In this document: positions 22,730 through 34,336 of the stretch, in pieces
How the letters are laid out: every line of letters starts with the position of its first letter
Position numbering within the stretch: position 1 is the stretch's first letter
Assembly (NCBI GenBank): GCA_028386065.3
Contig: JAKUCV010000405.1
Span: forward strand, 56,924 to 120,923
Source: Turnera subulata
Taxonomy: Eukaryota > Streptophyta > Magnoliopsida > Malpighiales > Passifloraceae
Length of the DNA: 64,000 nt
Direction of reading: 5' to 3'
Notes under the pieces: model-generated
Told to the model about the DNA's origin: nothing
Databases searched by the model: none
What the model saw: only the letters and a program-made list of their open reading frames with translations
Made by a program: the position numbers and the translations under genes

Positions 22730-23854
22730 ATGGAACGTTTCGACGATGACCTGCACGAGGAACACTTCTGGGTGGATCTTAGCATGTTCAAGTCCAATGG
22801 CCTGGTGGATGATATGGAGGAACAGCTCAGAGACGTAATCAGCCGCACATATCTTGTGGGCAAGGTGCCCTCTAAACGTTTCTTCAACGCAGGGATCTTT
22901 AAGTCAAGCCTCAATCAGGTATGGACTCTCAAGGGCGCCTTTAGGGTAGCTGATAAAAAGAACAATATTTTTCTGGTAGGCTTTGAATATGAGGAAGATT
23001 GCGAGAAGGTGTATAAGGGTTGTCCATGGTTGATTTCTAATGCACACACAAACTTTAGGAGATGGCTCCCGCACATGTCAATTAACCAAGTTCCTCTGAG
23101 ACTATCCTGCTTCTGGATTCAACTACATGAACTGCCCCTAGATTTCTTAGAGGGTCGTAAAATCAGAGAAATCTGCAAGGTTTTCGCATCAACAGTTGAG
23201 TTTGATACCAAAATTGAGAGTAGACTTGGGTGGAATGGATATATCCGGGCAAGGAATGAGTTTTTCCCAGAGAAGCCTCTTGTCCCAGGAATCCATGTTC
23301 TTGATAGTATGGGCATTGAGCACTGGGTAAAGGTGAGGTACGAGCGATTGGGTGAATTCTGCTACTGGTGCGGCCGCGTCACACACACCACACGAAGGTG
23401 TACCAAGCCAAAGCGAGCCCATGAAGGACAGAAATTGGAGTCTATCTACAGTTTCGGTCCATGGCTTAGGGCAAAGGAAACTGGTCACAGACCACTTCTG
23501 TTCAAAAAACCAATCCTGAATGAGAAAAAGACTGGCAACAATACTCAAGAGAATGTCAATATGGCTCCTCCGGTTGTTGGTCACAATGCTCAAATGGCAA
23601 GTCCGGGTGCTGGCATTGTGCAGGAGCCTGAGGAGATTCAAACCCCTCCAAATGTCCAGGACGTAGAGAAGTCGCCAGTAGGAAACCAAACCCCGCTGAA
23701 TGCATCCAATCTCTCCAAAACGAGCAAAAAGCGGAAGATGGGATCTGTCCTGGGCATGACTGAAGGGGATAACTTGATTCGCACCATTCATATGGGGTGG
23801 ATCAACACTGCTGCGGAGGTTGCCGTGGAAATTGATACCAATTCATCTGTATAA
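22730..23854 (+). CDS. LINE ORF1: DUF4283-zinc knuckle nucleic-acid-binding protein
   Basis: 374 codons, uninterrupted. The N-terminal two-thirds has the DUF4283 layout of plant LINE ORF1/gag-like proteins (VGKVPSKRFFNAGIFKSSLNQVW, FLVGFEYEEDCEKVYKGCPWLI, PLRLSCFWIQLHELPLDFL). A CCHC zinc knuckle of the form CX2CX4HX4C (CYWCGRVTHTTRRC) lies at about residues 212-225, followed by a hydrophilic tail with a basic patch (KKRKMG). This protein coats LINE RNA. The stop at 23852-23854 comes shortly before what looks like the usual basic C-terminus (a frame past the stop reads KKPSWKRMAR), so the last part may be lost. It is an element gene, not a host gene. Confidence 0.88.
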   Translation: MERFDDDLHEEHFWVDLSMFKSNGLVDDMEEQLRDVISRTYLVGKVPSKRFFNAGIFKSSLNQVWTLKGAFRVADKKNNIFLVGFEYEEDCEKVYKGCPWLISNAHTNFRRWLPHMSINQVPLRLSCFWIQLHELPLDFLEGRKIREICKVFASTVEFDTKIESRLGWNGYIRARNEFFPEKPLVPGIHVLDSMGIEHWVKVRYERLGEFCYWCGRVTHTTRRCTKPKRAHEGQKLESIYSFGPWLRAKETGHRPLLFKKPILNEKKTGNNTQENVNMAPPVVGHNAQMASPGAGIVQEPEEIQTPPNVQDVEKSPVGNQTPLNASNLSKTSKKRKMGSVLGMTEGDNLIRTIHMGWINTAAEVAVEIDTNSSV

Positions 23855-24060
23855 AAAACAGCAAAGAAGCCGAGCTGGAAAAGAATGGCACGGGCTACTC
23901 AACTGGTTTACCAACCAATTGCCGAAGAAGCTCTAAGAGACCAGAAATGGCTAGCTGGAGCGAGGCAATGCCGGAAACGAACTTAAGCACATTGCCGGAT
24001 GGTGGGGACACTCAGGCCTCCTCCTCAAACGAACCCGAAAAATGAGAACACGGGTCGGTA

Positions 24061-24489
24061 ATGGGGGGATCCTTTCCGATTATCCTCCCATTACCTTTTT
24101 GTCACCTTCCGGTGAGTTTTGATGATCCTAAACAGAGACCCTGCTCAGGGTACCGTCAGCCTCAATCAGGTAACCCTCTCACCTGTCTCTTTGGTGATGA
24201 ACATGATCTTAACGCCTCTGGTGGCGATTGGAAGGGGCTAGTTTTGTTTTGGTGGAAGAGACATGCCTTGGAGCGGCCTTACAGGTTGCCTTACATTGAT
24301 TACTACATCGCCATTAGCTCCACAACTTCAAAAATGTCGATTGCCAAAGACATTGAAGAGCGCAAACCCTCTTGGAAGGATCGTCTGGTACTAACTAGGA
24401 AAATGCCATCCAGTTTGATTACACAAACGAGGAAGCCACCATTGCGTGAGCTACCAGCAGATGTAGAGCAAATCAGTGCTGTTACTTAG
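24061..24489 (+). pseudogene. Open frame in the 3' part of the ORF1-only LINE
   Basis: 142 codons, product not recognised with certainty. The stretch GDWKGLVLFWWKRHALERPY loosely recalls the GGL-ALLW region of LINE endonucleases, so this may be a leftover of ORF2 fused to the 3' end by an internal deletion. Alternatively it is a 3' untranslated region open by chance. Confidence 0.35.
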
Positions 24490-26909
24490 TTTTATTTCTG
24501 TTTTCGAATATTTTCTACATGTATTTGGTCTTTTTAAGGCTTCTCATTCTCATGTTGGCTTGTAATATTTGCTACTCGGGTCTCCGATCATCTTCTGTAT
24601 TGTGATATTCATGATCTATAATATATGATGCTTGTTGACAAAAAAAAAAAATGATTGCAAATAAGTTAGTTTCGACTCGTACACCGTCCCTCTAGAATTC
24701 CAAGAGAGGAGATTAAACATTGGTGCGTGACAGACTCCATTCTTGTGCCTCCTCCACCAAAGATTTAGCCATGGTAACTACACCTTGTTGTTATGTCCTA
24801 ATGTCCCATGCCAAAAGATTCCCCACCAAAACAGTTTCTTGTGCTTCCTTCTCTGTAAACGAAAAATTCTGTTTCTGTGACACTGCTTGCTGACTCAATC
24901 TCATATTGTTTCGTCTAATGTCATCAGTATTCGAGGTATCTATTGACGCAATACTCCCAGTGGTCATCAATTGCTGACTAGTAGAAGGCAAAGATTCGCA
25001 GTACACTATACGTACTTCCGTATGGAAGAAATAAGTTTTTCCTTAATCTACCCGATTGAGATTAATGAAGAGAAAGATATTATTGGCATAGCTTGTCCAG
25101 TTTAAAAGCGAGTAGTCTCTAAATAGGTTCCTAAAGTTGCTAGTGGCTCAGGTTACTCTCCTGCAACCACGCCTCTTATGACCAATCCTGTTGTGCTTGC
25201 CACCTACATCCTCTTCCTCAGCCTGCATCTACTGATGCTCCTTTGGTTTCTGTTGTGCAATCCTTGCCTTCTACTAGTTAGCAATTAGTGGCTATTGTAC
25301 ATGCGAATCATCCATCAATACCAATACCATTACCTGGGAGCAACCTGTCTAAGTTTATAAGGTTAATTAAACCCCAAGTGGAATGACATTGTCATATACT
25401 TTTATTTAGCATGTAGCAGCTAATTGTTGGATGAGGCTTCAGTTTTTCCAGAAAAGCAACTGGGCCTGACCCATGCCTTTCTTTTTTAACATAACCCGTA
25501 TTATTCTATTGATGAGTATTGGGTTTGACAGCTACTAACGCAAACAACAAGCGGCCCCTCATAGACTGGGCTAAACTTCGATTACTTAGATCAGGTTGTG
25601 GAAACAATAATCCAACACTCTTTGTGCTAAGACAGCACATTAATCACAGTAATCTCTCCACTGAACCCATTTACCAACGTTTTCCACTTCCATTGGTTAG
25701 CCCTTTAGCCAAAGCAAGATAAATAGTAACTTTTTTTTTTCTTTTTGTAATTTTAACTCCACCAGTGATGCTATGGATGGCTTACAATCAACTTGTTCAG
25801 CAAGATTTTCACCAAACAAAAATATCTGCATAAAAAGAAATGAATGAGTTTTGAATGGATTAATATATTTCTTCGTGTCATAATAAGTAATTAGGGAGGG
25901 ATTATTTGTGCAAACCTCATTTTCCTACCCTAGTTACAATGCCATACGTCGTCATTAACAAGGTCATTGTGCTAAAAAAAATCATACTATGCAGTCCCTA
26001 AAAAGTACCAGCGTAGGAATTGTAATGCTTCAGAATATATATATATACAAATCTGTTCGGGGATCAGAACTGTACTTTCTGCTGGAAGTCTCGTTTGAGC
26101 ACTAATAATGCTGCTACTGCTTTGCTTCATCTTAGTTCCTCATATTACTTTATATCAACTTTTATTAAGTAGTGATCGAGCACAAATCCTAAAGGCCCCA
26201 CTTAAAACATCTTTCTAGTTTCTAATAATACGCAACTAGTTGTTAATGATATCCCGGATTAGGTCAAAAAGGCAACTGAATTTTTCTTTATTGCCTATAT
26301 TATTCGGATTAAAACAACATCTAAATCTAGCACTAACAATCCTCCCTCCAGTTGATTGCCTTCCAATTTTGTTAACCTAGACCAGAATTCCCAGAAAGAC
26401 GAAGGTAGCTCTCAATTCCAAATACATAGATATATAGACACATAGTACTCGTACAAAAAAAAAAAAAAGATATCGGAGAATCACCGACCAACAAAAAAAT
26501 ATATAGAAATGAGAATCTTTTACTGCCTTTTGACCAGGAGCACACGCTTTCCTTTTCTCTCTTTTCTTTCTTTTCTTTCTTCTTTTTTTCTTTCTGTTTT
26601 GGGCTTCCAGGTGTGCGGATAAATATGGTGGGTTGGATCGGGCTGGACTCCACAGCATTTTATATTTGCAAATTGCAAGTGGTATTTGCATTTCTAGAGG
26701 CAAACCATGAAATTTGGAAAAGTTCCTTCTATATCATAGACTTCACGTAAATTCCATACGCACATGGTACATGGGTGGTAGTGTACTGAGCATATAATTG
26801 TATATTGAAAATTTCCGGATATGGGTTTCTTCTAAGTGTAAGTGACTTGGTTCTGGTGGCGTGGTGCCGTACCAAGCATATAACAGTACATTAAAATATT
26901 ATGGATGTG

Positions 26910-27094
26910 CAGTGGCGAAGTTAAACAAAATTTTGGAAGGGGGCATACATATTTTTCTCCGTAATAACAAGGATTTATGTGAAAAAATAAAATTTTAGAG
27001 AGGGCCAATTGTGCATCACAATAGAACTGATATGGAAAAATTAAAAGTTCATGGGAGCGATGGCCACCCTTGGCCCCCTAAGCCTCCGACACTG
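26910..27094. mobile_element. Small inverted-repeat element (MITE-like)
   Basis: Ends CAGTGGCGAAG... and, reversed, CAGTGTCGGAGG... resemble hAT-type plant ends (CAGTGGCGGAGC-like). It splits the second copy of a direct repeat whose first copy (about 26789-26854) is uninterrupted, which shows that 26910-27094 is an insertion of 185 bp. A clear target duplication cannot be read, only a 2-3 bp overlap (TG/GTG). Confidence 0.5.
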
Positions 27095-27649
27095 TGGGTT
27101 TCGTTCAAGTAGTAAGTGATTTGGTTCTGTGAGGTTTCGGATTTGGGTCCGCGTGTATGTTGAAGATTCTTATTTATAGATTCACCCACTAAAATTAGGT
27201 GCGCGATTAGGATTGAATTTGGATTAGTTGAGAAAAAACTTTCGGATACCAGATAGGAAACCAAAAGATATATATATTTTTTTTGTTTGATCAGTGATTG
27301 ATTTTTTTTTGTAGGACACGACACACTCTGTCAAAATGTCATTACCCTACATGCAGTGTTGGCTTGGGGGGCTAAATATTGACATACTATGTATAAAAAA
27401 TCAACTTTATGTTATTTCTCATATTACCAAAAAAAATAGATACCTATATAGTATAAGAGTAATACCATTTACTAGTTAAACTAATCAAGTGTTCTCATTG
27501 AATTGCTTAGTTAATTTTATATTGTTTTTCAGTCTTTATTCTTCTTTTTTTTTCTTAACTCATTCAGTCCTTTTTCTTGTACTTTCTCAATATAAAGCTA
27601 GAACACATAATAAATCCTTTAGAAATATCTTTGTATCTTTTTCAAGGTT

Positions 27650-28000
27650 ATAAAACCCGGCCCGGCCCTTGATCCGTTTCAGTGGCCGGGTCGCAGGTTT
27701 AAAGGTTAACCGAGGTTCAACCAAGTCTGATTGCTATTAAAATTAATGGTAAAAATATATAATTTTTTTAACAAATGTCCAACCAAAGGTCTAATCATGG
27801 ATGACCAAGGCAAAATTTTAAAATTTTTTACTTTTAACCCGTAAAAAACCGGAAATAAGTCAATAAACTTGGAAAACCCGAAGAACCCGTTATGACCCGA
27901 CCGGTTTTTTGAAGGGTACAACCCAGGGGGATGAAAAATCCAGATGTCTTCGGGTCACAGTTACCCGGGTTCAACTGGCCAGGCCGGTCCGGATTTGACA
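27650..28000. repeat. CCGG-rich inverted-repeat block, possible hAT-type MITE
   Basis: Left end AAAACCCGGCCCGGCC and, reversed, right end AAATCCGGACCGGCC face each other across about 330 bp. The outer parts are rich in CCGG and GACCCG while the centre is AT-rich. No target duplication could be seen. Plant repeats with such ends are common; the classification is tentative. Confidence 0.35.
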
Positions 28001-28155
28001 ACAATGATCTTTTTTACTGCCTGATTAATTAGATTGAGTGACCAAATTTTTTTCTCTAAAAATGGGATGCTCTGTGAGATTAACAAAAAAAAAAAAATCA
28101 ACTGCCGCATCAACCTTCCCAGTTTGATTTTAATAAAATCCAACTCATCCACTAA

Positions 28156-28839
28156 TTAACTAAACAACATTTGAACAATACAATTTCTAGGTTCATCAAT
28201 AATCAATTTACCGGTTCCAGAACCCGCTGCAACCGTAACATTCAAATCGAAACAATAACTATTGATGATAAAATTCCTGGAAGAACGAAAGAAGTCCGTC
28301 TTATATGTGCCCCATGCATTCACTGATATGACAAAGGGCATAACTCCACTTTCCCTATCCTTTTTTATCTCCCTTAATATGGGATATTCCACGACAGGTT
28401 GATCACCCTCGTACCCAGTTGTTGCAAATTCCAGGCTCACAGCTTTCCCTTGTAGTAATCCCAGGCGAAAACCATCGGATGAGGCTATGGAGATGGCATT
28501 TTGTGCCCTGTAATAAATCATGCTCTCGATGCTATCAAGTTGAATTTGTGAGGCAAAGTTTGGATTGCGAACTGACAACTTAGCATCCCAATTTGCAGCC
28601 AATTTTGTGGCTGACACATTCAGGTTTGAAAGGGAGAGGGAATGCAGATGGATTATGGGTTTTTTTGGCCCCAAAGGAATTGCTAAAATGTTAGCATAAC
28701 ATGCTAGAAACAATAATAAGACCAGTGAGACAATTAGTAATATTGTAGGTCTTATGGGGACGTTTGATAACTTGTTTTTCTCTAAAGATGAAGGCTTGAT
28801 GAGAGATTTAGAAACTGGAAGTAGGTTTATAGAATTCAT
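28156..28839 (-). CDS. LEA2 / NDR1-HIN1-like (NHL) membrane protein
   Basis: Single-exon gene of 227 residues on the minus strand. A polar N-terminus (1-28) is followed by one membrane segment at about 31-50 (ILLIVSLVLLLFLACYANIL) and then the LEA2 fold. The fold is recognised from LSLSNLNVSATKLAANWDAKLSVRNPN (about 68-94), the family's N-P-N turn, and a C-terminal NAWGTYKTDFF strand (about 174-184). NHL proteins sit in the plasma membrane with the LEA2 domain outside the cytosol; several act in pathogen and stress responses, but the exact role of this one cannot be read from sequence. Length and layout are normal for the family. A TATA-like CCTATATATTCAC lies about 100 bp upstream on the minus strand (about 28932-28944). 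No disabling change. Confidence 0.85.
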   Translation of the reverse strand: MNSINLLPVSKSLIKPSSLEKNKLSNVPIRPTILLIVSLVLLLFLACYANILAIPLGPKKPIIHLHSLSLSNLNVSATKLAANWDAKLSVRNPNFASQIQLDSIESMIYYRAQNAISIASSDGFRLGLLQGKAVSLEFATTGYEGDQPVVEYPILREIKKDRESGVMPFVISVNAWGTYKTDFFRSSRNFIINSYCFDLNVTVAAGSGTGKLIIDEPRNCIVQMLFS

Positions 28840-30124
28840 TGTATTATTGAAGTCGTGATAAGATACAAAAAGATTTCTTCTATCAAAAAAATGGATGCAA
28901 AAAGATTTTGCATGCTAGCTAGTGAATAATGTCGTGAATATATAGGTTTATTTGGATCTTTGCGATATTGGCAATGTAGGCTTTAAAACTGCTTTAAGTT
29001 TTTATTGTTCCTTGTTTAGGGGTACAATTGCTTGCCACTGTCAATTACTTGTCAAAAAAAAAATGTGTTTTACCTTCTAACAGAAACTGAAATTAAATGT
29101 ATTAAAACTAATAAAATTAATGACTTTCTGTTAATTTAACAATATCATACTATATCAAAAATTTGCCAAAACCTGCTCTTACCACATAGGCTATTAATTT
29201 ATTAAAAATTAATAGACTATATATCTTACCACATAGGTTTTAAAATTAATTTCTTTTCTTGCTCTTGGTATCCAAAAGAAGTTTTTTCCCTGCTCTTTGG
29301 TATCCCAAAAAAAAATTTTAAAATCAATGAAATTGACTAATTTAAAATTGGGATGTGTGAGGCCTATTATTAAAGAATCATAAATTGAATCTAAATCTCT
29401 ATCAAAAAAATAATAAATTTGTTATCACTTAAATCAACAGTAGAACAATGTGAGGCTACTACTAAGGATTCATGAGTCTTTAGTATCGATGAATTTAACA
29501 TAGATACTTCCAACATTTTAACAAACCTAAAGATATGTTACAGAGACACGCTAACTTATGAGGGATTTTGTAAAAAGAACATCATGGCCTCATTAATTAT
29601 CACTTCTTCACTTCTCCGGTAGAACAGCTCAATTATTGTCCAAGAAAAGAATTAAGCCTCTCTATAGTCCAATTCATTATTTATAGTTGTTGCCCAATTT
29701 TTTAATAAAACTTTCCACACTGATAAGTAACATATTAGTATATCATTTTAATATTTCAACCAAACTAATTTTCGGTCCCGCTTCCTCTCTGTAGGTTTAC
29801 TTTGCATGTTTCGAAAGTTAGTAATATTTTAGTTCTTTGCTAACTAACTTTATAGTAACATGTAACATACAAACAACCAAACTAATTGTAGGTTTACATT
29901 ATATGTTTCTAGTTAGCAAACAATTTTCTTATTCGCTGAAAACAATTTTCATATTCTCATTGTTCCCGAGAACCAAAAACCTAATTTGGAAGGGTGTTTT
30001 CGAAATTTGGTTTTGAAGATAGTTTTCATAAATTTTACTCTAGAAAACAAAAACTTAGAAACAACTTTGTGACATTTTCCCTATTTCGACGGAACTAAAA
30101 GGATGGTTGCAATGTTGTGCATAG
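28840..30124. other. LEA2 promoter side and AT-rich spacer
   Basis: Contains the presumed TATA box of the LEA2 gene (28932-28944). Around 29265-29320 the phrase TGCTCTTGGTATCC is repeated after about 40 bp. No gene recognised in the remainder. Confidence 0.35.
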
Positions 30125-30135
30125 AAAAGCATATT

Positions 30136-33100
30136 GGATTCACACAACACAAACTTCAGAGAGACCTCTCATGCACGACGAAGTAGTGAGCCAAGGTGCT
30201 GAAGCAGCGCAGGAGGCAAATCCGGCACCGGCATGCCATCAGGGAGAAAGGAAATAAGGGAAAAGGAATCCGATTCCACCTCCACTTTCCTATACCCGCA
30301 ACTCCATGCTAACTCCAAACCGGCCTGCACAGCTCACCCCTCAGCATACAAAGCTGTACCAGGACCAAGAAACGAACCAAAACCCGACAGCCACTCACCA
30401 ACAGGACCCTGTATCACTCCCTCGGCGCTAGCACCACCCAACTACTATCTACATTCACCTTTACCCACCCCTGAATCGGGGGTACCCATGCTACATGTAA
30501 CGCGGAGCGCACGCCATGAAAAGCGCCCCCTGATCCAAAAGCTAACGAGCTCACCTGAAGCTCGTCAATCCAGGCCAGAAGACTGCGAAACAGACCAACA
30601 GAGGAAGTAGTAATGCCCTAAAAAAACACACGATTCCGGTCATACCAAATTAAGTGAAAGCCACCGCAAAGATGATCTCCCAGGAAGCAGTTGTACGACT
30701 AGACGTATAACATTTAGAAACATTACTCCTGCACCAACGATCAAAACCCAAATAGAAAAACAAACCCCAAGAACTCGGGTTAAGAAGCTGCGTCCACAGG
30801 TCCTGAATCACCGGGCAGTCCCGAAAAGTATGAAGCAAATCCTCTGGGTGGATGTGACAACGAGGACATAAGGAAGAAGAAGACAAATGTCGACGAGACC
30901 TCTCAACATTAGTAAGCAGCTTCCCATACACCAGTAGCCACAAATGAGTCCGCACTCGTTGAGGAACCTTAAGCTTCCAAAGTTTCTTCCATACAGCCTC
31001 TGCCTCATCCCAACTATCCGAGCTCAAAAGAGAATACGCCGAGGCCACAGTGAAGCTACCACTAGTTATTCCCCCCCACCCCGGTATGTCTGGTTGCGCA
31101 TCCCGTTGAGGAGGAGCAAAAGTAGCCAACTGCAAACACGCAGCCTCTGGTAAATACGGCAGGAACATATCCCATCTCCACTGCCCCAACGGGTCCACAA
31201 AATCTGCGACCGCCCGACCCACAAACTCGTCTGGAATCGGAAATGTCACCAAAGACAATAGCGGGTCAGAATCAGAGCACCACAGATCCTCCAAAAAGCG
31301 AATGGATCTACCATTACCTAGGACCCAAACAACACCACGCAACAAGTTCTGCCACTGATCACAAATACCCCGCCATAACGGAGAGCTTCGCGTTCGAGCC
31401 AGAGAAGAAGGAACAGGTTGGGTAGGAACATTATATTTAGAATACAGCACTCTAACCTACAGCAAATCATGAGAAGTGAGAACACCCCACGCCAGCTTCA
31501 TCATATAACAGTCGTTCATAACACTAGCAGGTCGGATACCCAACCCGCCCATCTCTTTGGGTTGCACCACAGTCTCCCAGTTCACTAAGTAGACTTTCCG
31601 GGACTTCGCCGAACTACCTCATATAAACTTTCGGCATTTAGCATCCAACTCCTAGCAAATCCCTTTCGGTAATCTAGCTGTTTGCATTGTAAAAGCAGGC
31701 AACGAGGTGAGCATCGATTTGACCAAAGTAATGCGACCTGCAAGAGATAAAGACCGAGCTTTCCACCCACTAAGCCGACGGGAGGCCTTAGTAAGAACAT
31801 CCTGATAAGTGAACCGAGAAACCCGATCATGCAATAATGGGACACCCAAATACTTGCCCAAATTCGTCGTTAGAGGAATCTCGCACACACTACTAAGCTG
31901 TGCACCCAAGTCATCATCAACATTCTTCGAGCAAAATAACTTAGATTTTGGCCGATTCACCCGCTCACCAGAGGCAGCAAAAAATAAATCCAGGCACTCC
32001 ATCATACATTCAGCTTGTTGTACGGAAGCTTCTCCAAACAATAACAGATCATCAGCAAAGAAAAGATGGGACAAAGGAGGCCCATCCCTCCCTAACATGA
32101 TAGGCCGCCATCTCCCCTCCCTCACGCGAGTAACAATAAGGTGTCCTAATCTCTCCATTCACAACACAAACAAATAGGGAGATAAAAGATCACCCTACCT
32201 TAGACCTCGAGAGGGACAGAAAACGTCGGTTGGGCTTCCATTCCAGAGAACCCTCATCCGAGCAGTTGAAATACACTCCATAATCACCGAAATAATAGGG
32301 GCGGACACTTGAGCCAATACCAGAGTTTCCTGCACAAAACTCCACCTAATTCGATCATAAGCCTTCTCTAAGTCGATTTTTAGGGCCATCATACCAGACC
32401 CACTCATCCGAGTCTTCATCGTGTGGAGAACCTCCTGAGCAATAATAATATTATCAGTAATATGCCGACCAGGGACAAAACTACACTGCTCCAGACACAC
32501 CAAAGGATCCATCACACGCTTAAATCTAGAAGCCAACACCTTCATCACAATTTTATATGCCACATTACAAAGGCTGATCGGACGAAACTTTGAAATATGT
32601 GACGGGTGATCCACCTTAGGGATCAACACAATCAGAGTATCATTAACACTATCCTAAAAGCGCCGGCGAGTGAAAACATCCCGCACAAACTGAAAAACAT
32701 CACTTCTAACCAAACTCCAAGGACTCTGATAGAAAAGAGCGTGTTGACCATCCGGACCTGGGGCTTTAAATGCCCCCATATAAAAAACAGCTCGCCGTAC
32801 CTCCGCCATGGACACCTCATCATTGAGGGTAGACAGAAGATCAGGAGTAACAACCGGAAATTCCCCTGGAATCAGATTCGACCCTGGAGACCCCTCCTCC
32901 GCATACAACCTCGCAAAAAATTGCACTGCCATTTGTTGCAAGCGAGACTGATCATACACCCATGCATCCGAATCTGACTTCAAAGCTTTAATACGATTCT
33001 TCTTCCGCCTCACCTTCGTTGTCTGGTGAAAGAAATGTGTGTTGCAATCACCAAGCTGTAGCCATTTACACCTAGACTTCTGTAACCATATCAACTCCTC

Positions 33101-34336
33101 ACGAACAAGAAGTTGTTCATACTCTGCTCGCAGCTTCTTCTCCAACCGCCTCAAAGAGGAGTTGGAATGCCGATCCAAAGCCAGCTCTACAACATGTAGC
33201 TGCTTAAGTAACCTTTGTTTCTGCTGAAAGACATTACCAAAGCACTGTCTATTCCAAACTTGCACCGCCTCCCGAAAATTAGAAATTTTGGCCACTAAGG
33301 AACTTCCATAATGCCATGAATCCTGAACCATCTGAGAAAACTGAGAGTGGGTTAGCCACGCCGCCTGAAACCTGAACAGACTCGGTACCCCCATTCCCAA
33401 ATGCTGAGTCGATTCATTAAGTAACAAAGGCCTATGATCCGATTCCACCTGTGGAAGGTGAAATACCGTAGCCTCCTCAAAACAAGCCCGTCAAGAGTCA
33501 TTAGCCAACATTCTATCCAACCTACGTCGTAAAACACCGCGAAACCAGGTAAACTTAGGGCCTTTGAACCCTAGGTCAGTCAAACCACACTCCTCCATCC
33601 AATCCCTAAACCGCGACAAACGATTCAACTGGACAGGCGCACCTCCTTGAGACTCCTCTGGATGCGCTATGACATTAAAATCCCTCATAAGAATCCAAGG
33701 ATCCTGAATCCTCTCACTAATGGAGTGCAAACGTGGCCATAAGGATCTCTGCCTACTTTCCGACGGACTAGCATAAACCGCAGAAAGAAACAAAGAACCC
33801 CGACCATGTGGGACAACACGAACATGGAGGAACTGCTTAAAACGTTGGACCACAGTAACAGCAAGCACCTCTGGCCTCTACAGGATCCAGATACCACCCG
33901 TGAAACCTCTTGCATCTTCACGAACCCAACCCTAAAACCCCAAAGTACGAATGACCCGCTCTGCATTAGCACCACTGATATGGGGCTCCAAAACAACAGC
34001 TAAGTGAACCCAATGCTGATGCACTAAATCTCTAAAGGAGCTAAGAAACAAATCAGTCCGAGCTTCCTAACAATTCCAAGATAGATAATTTAAACTATCC
34101 ATTAAAAGAAATAGGAAAATCAATTACCAGCCCACTACTCCCTGCCTGTAGAGATCGCTGCTCTTGTAAGCTCGCCTTATTACCACCAAGATAAACACCA
34201 CCCATAGTTTTGACATCCCCTGAAGCCGGAGCAGGTGAAGTATGTGACTCCATCAACGGGACATTAGCCTTCCAGAATTGTTTTGGAATCCCCGCCTCAA
34301 TTGGATTGCCATGCACTTTCAGATCCACTTTGGATT
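30136..34336 (-). pseudogene. Left (inverted) LINE arm: endonuclease, RT, zf-RVT, RNase H
   Basis: Minus-strand L1-type ORF2 with stops and frameshifts. Order from 34336 downwards: a linker or ORF1 end (34349-34095); endonuclease (about 33996-33491, VYASPSESRQRSLW, RDFNVIAHPEES in place of the usual GDFN, GLTDLGFKGPKFTW); reverse transcriptase (33448-31600, APGPDG, LIPKV, FRPISLCNVAYKI, SFVPGRHITDN, KIDLEKAYDRI, HLFFADDLLLF); zinc-binding RVT domain (31450-30650, CPRCHIHPEDLLHTFRDCP); and part of RNase H (about 30620-30136). The element's poly-A end is missing on this arm because copying started internally. The FADD catalytic box is intact, but the frame is not. Confidence 0.88.

Larger units (their letters stand above)
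22418..24650 (+). mobile_element. ORF1-only LINE inserted in the minus-strand LINE
   Basis: A plus-strand insertion ending in an A-tract (..GTTGAC + A, 24640-24650) and flanked by the 14-bp duplication AATGATTGCAAATA at 22404-22417 and 24650-24663. Removing it restores the endonuclease N-terminus of the surrounding minus-strand LINE. It has a leader of about 310 bp, ORF1 (22730-23854) and a 3' part (23855-24640), but no RT. ORF2 is therefore deleted apart from a possible scrap around 24061-24489. It must have been mobilised by an RT supplied in trans, or been deleted afterwards. Confidence 0.9.
20958..25010 (-). mobile_element. Minus-strand L1-type LINE, truncated and interrupted
   Basis: Read right to left: a possible ORF1 tail/linker (about 25006-24735), the start of ORF2 endonuclease (LLSWNSRG about 24710-24690), then a plus-strand insertion at 22418-24650. 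The endonuclease resumes with YLQSLIRRYMSKFIFLCDTRV (about 22420-22350), GNYNETL (about 22075) and SDHWPLIL (about 21835). Reverse transcriptase begins at about 21200 (KAPGPDGFNFSFYK, VTLIPKK) and the element stops at about 20958, at the DDYRSIT block. The RT palm with its catalytic motif and everything 3' are missing, and there is no poly-A, so the 3' half was deleted. Frameshifts and stops are present throughout. It is inactive. Confidence 0.85.
25011..28155. other. Spacer with small repeats, no gene recognised
   Basis: No supported coding gene. Parts of 25040-25360 may belong to the ORF1 region of the adjacent minus-strand LINE, but I could not match them. It also contains a pair of about 88-bp direct repeats (about 26770-27128) interrupted by a small inverted-repeat element (26910-27094) and a CCGG-rich inverted-repeat-like block at about 27650-28000. 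Confidence 0.35.

Noticed and set aside
23189..23791. 200-codon minus-strand open frame
   Set aside because: It is the antisense shadow of LINE ORF1, whose DUF4283 and CCHC motifs are on the plus strand.
31809..32977. Plus-strand open frames of 122-123 codons
   Set aside because: They are antisense shadows of the minus-strand LINE reverse transcriptase.
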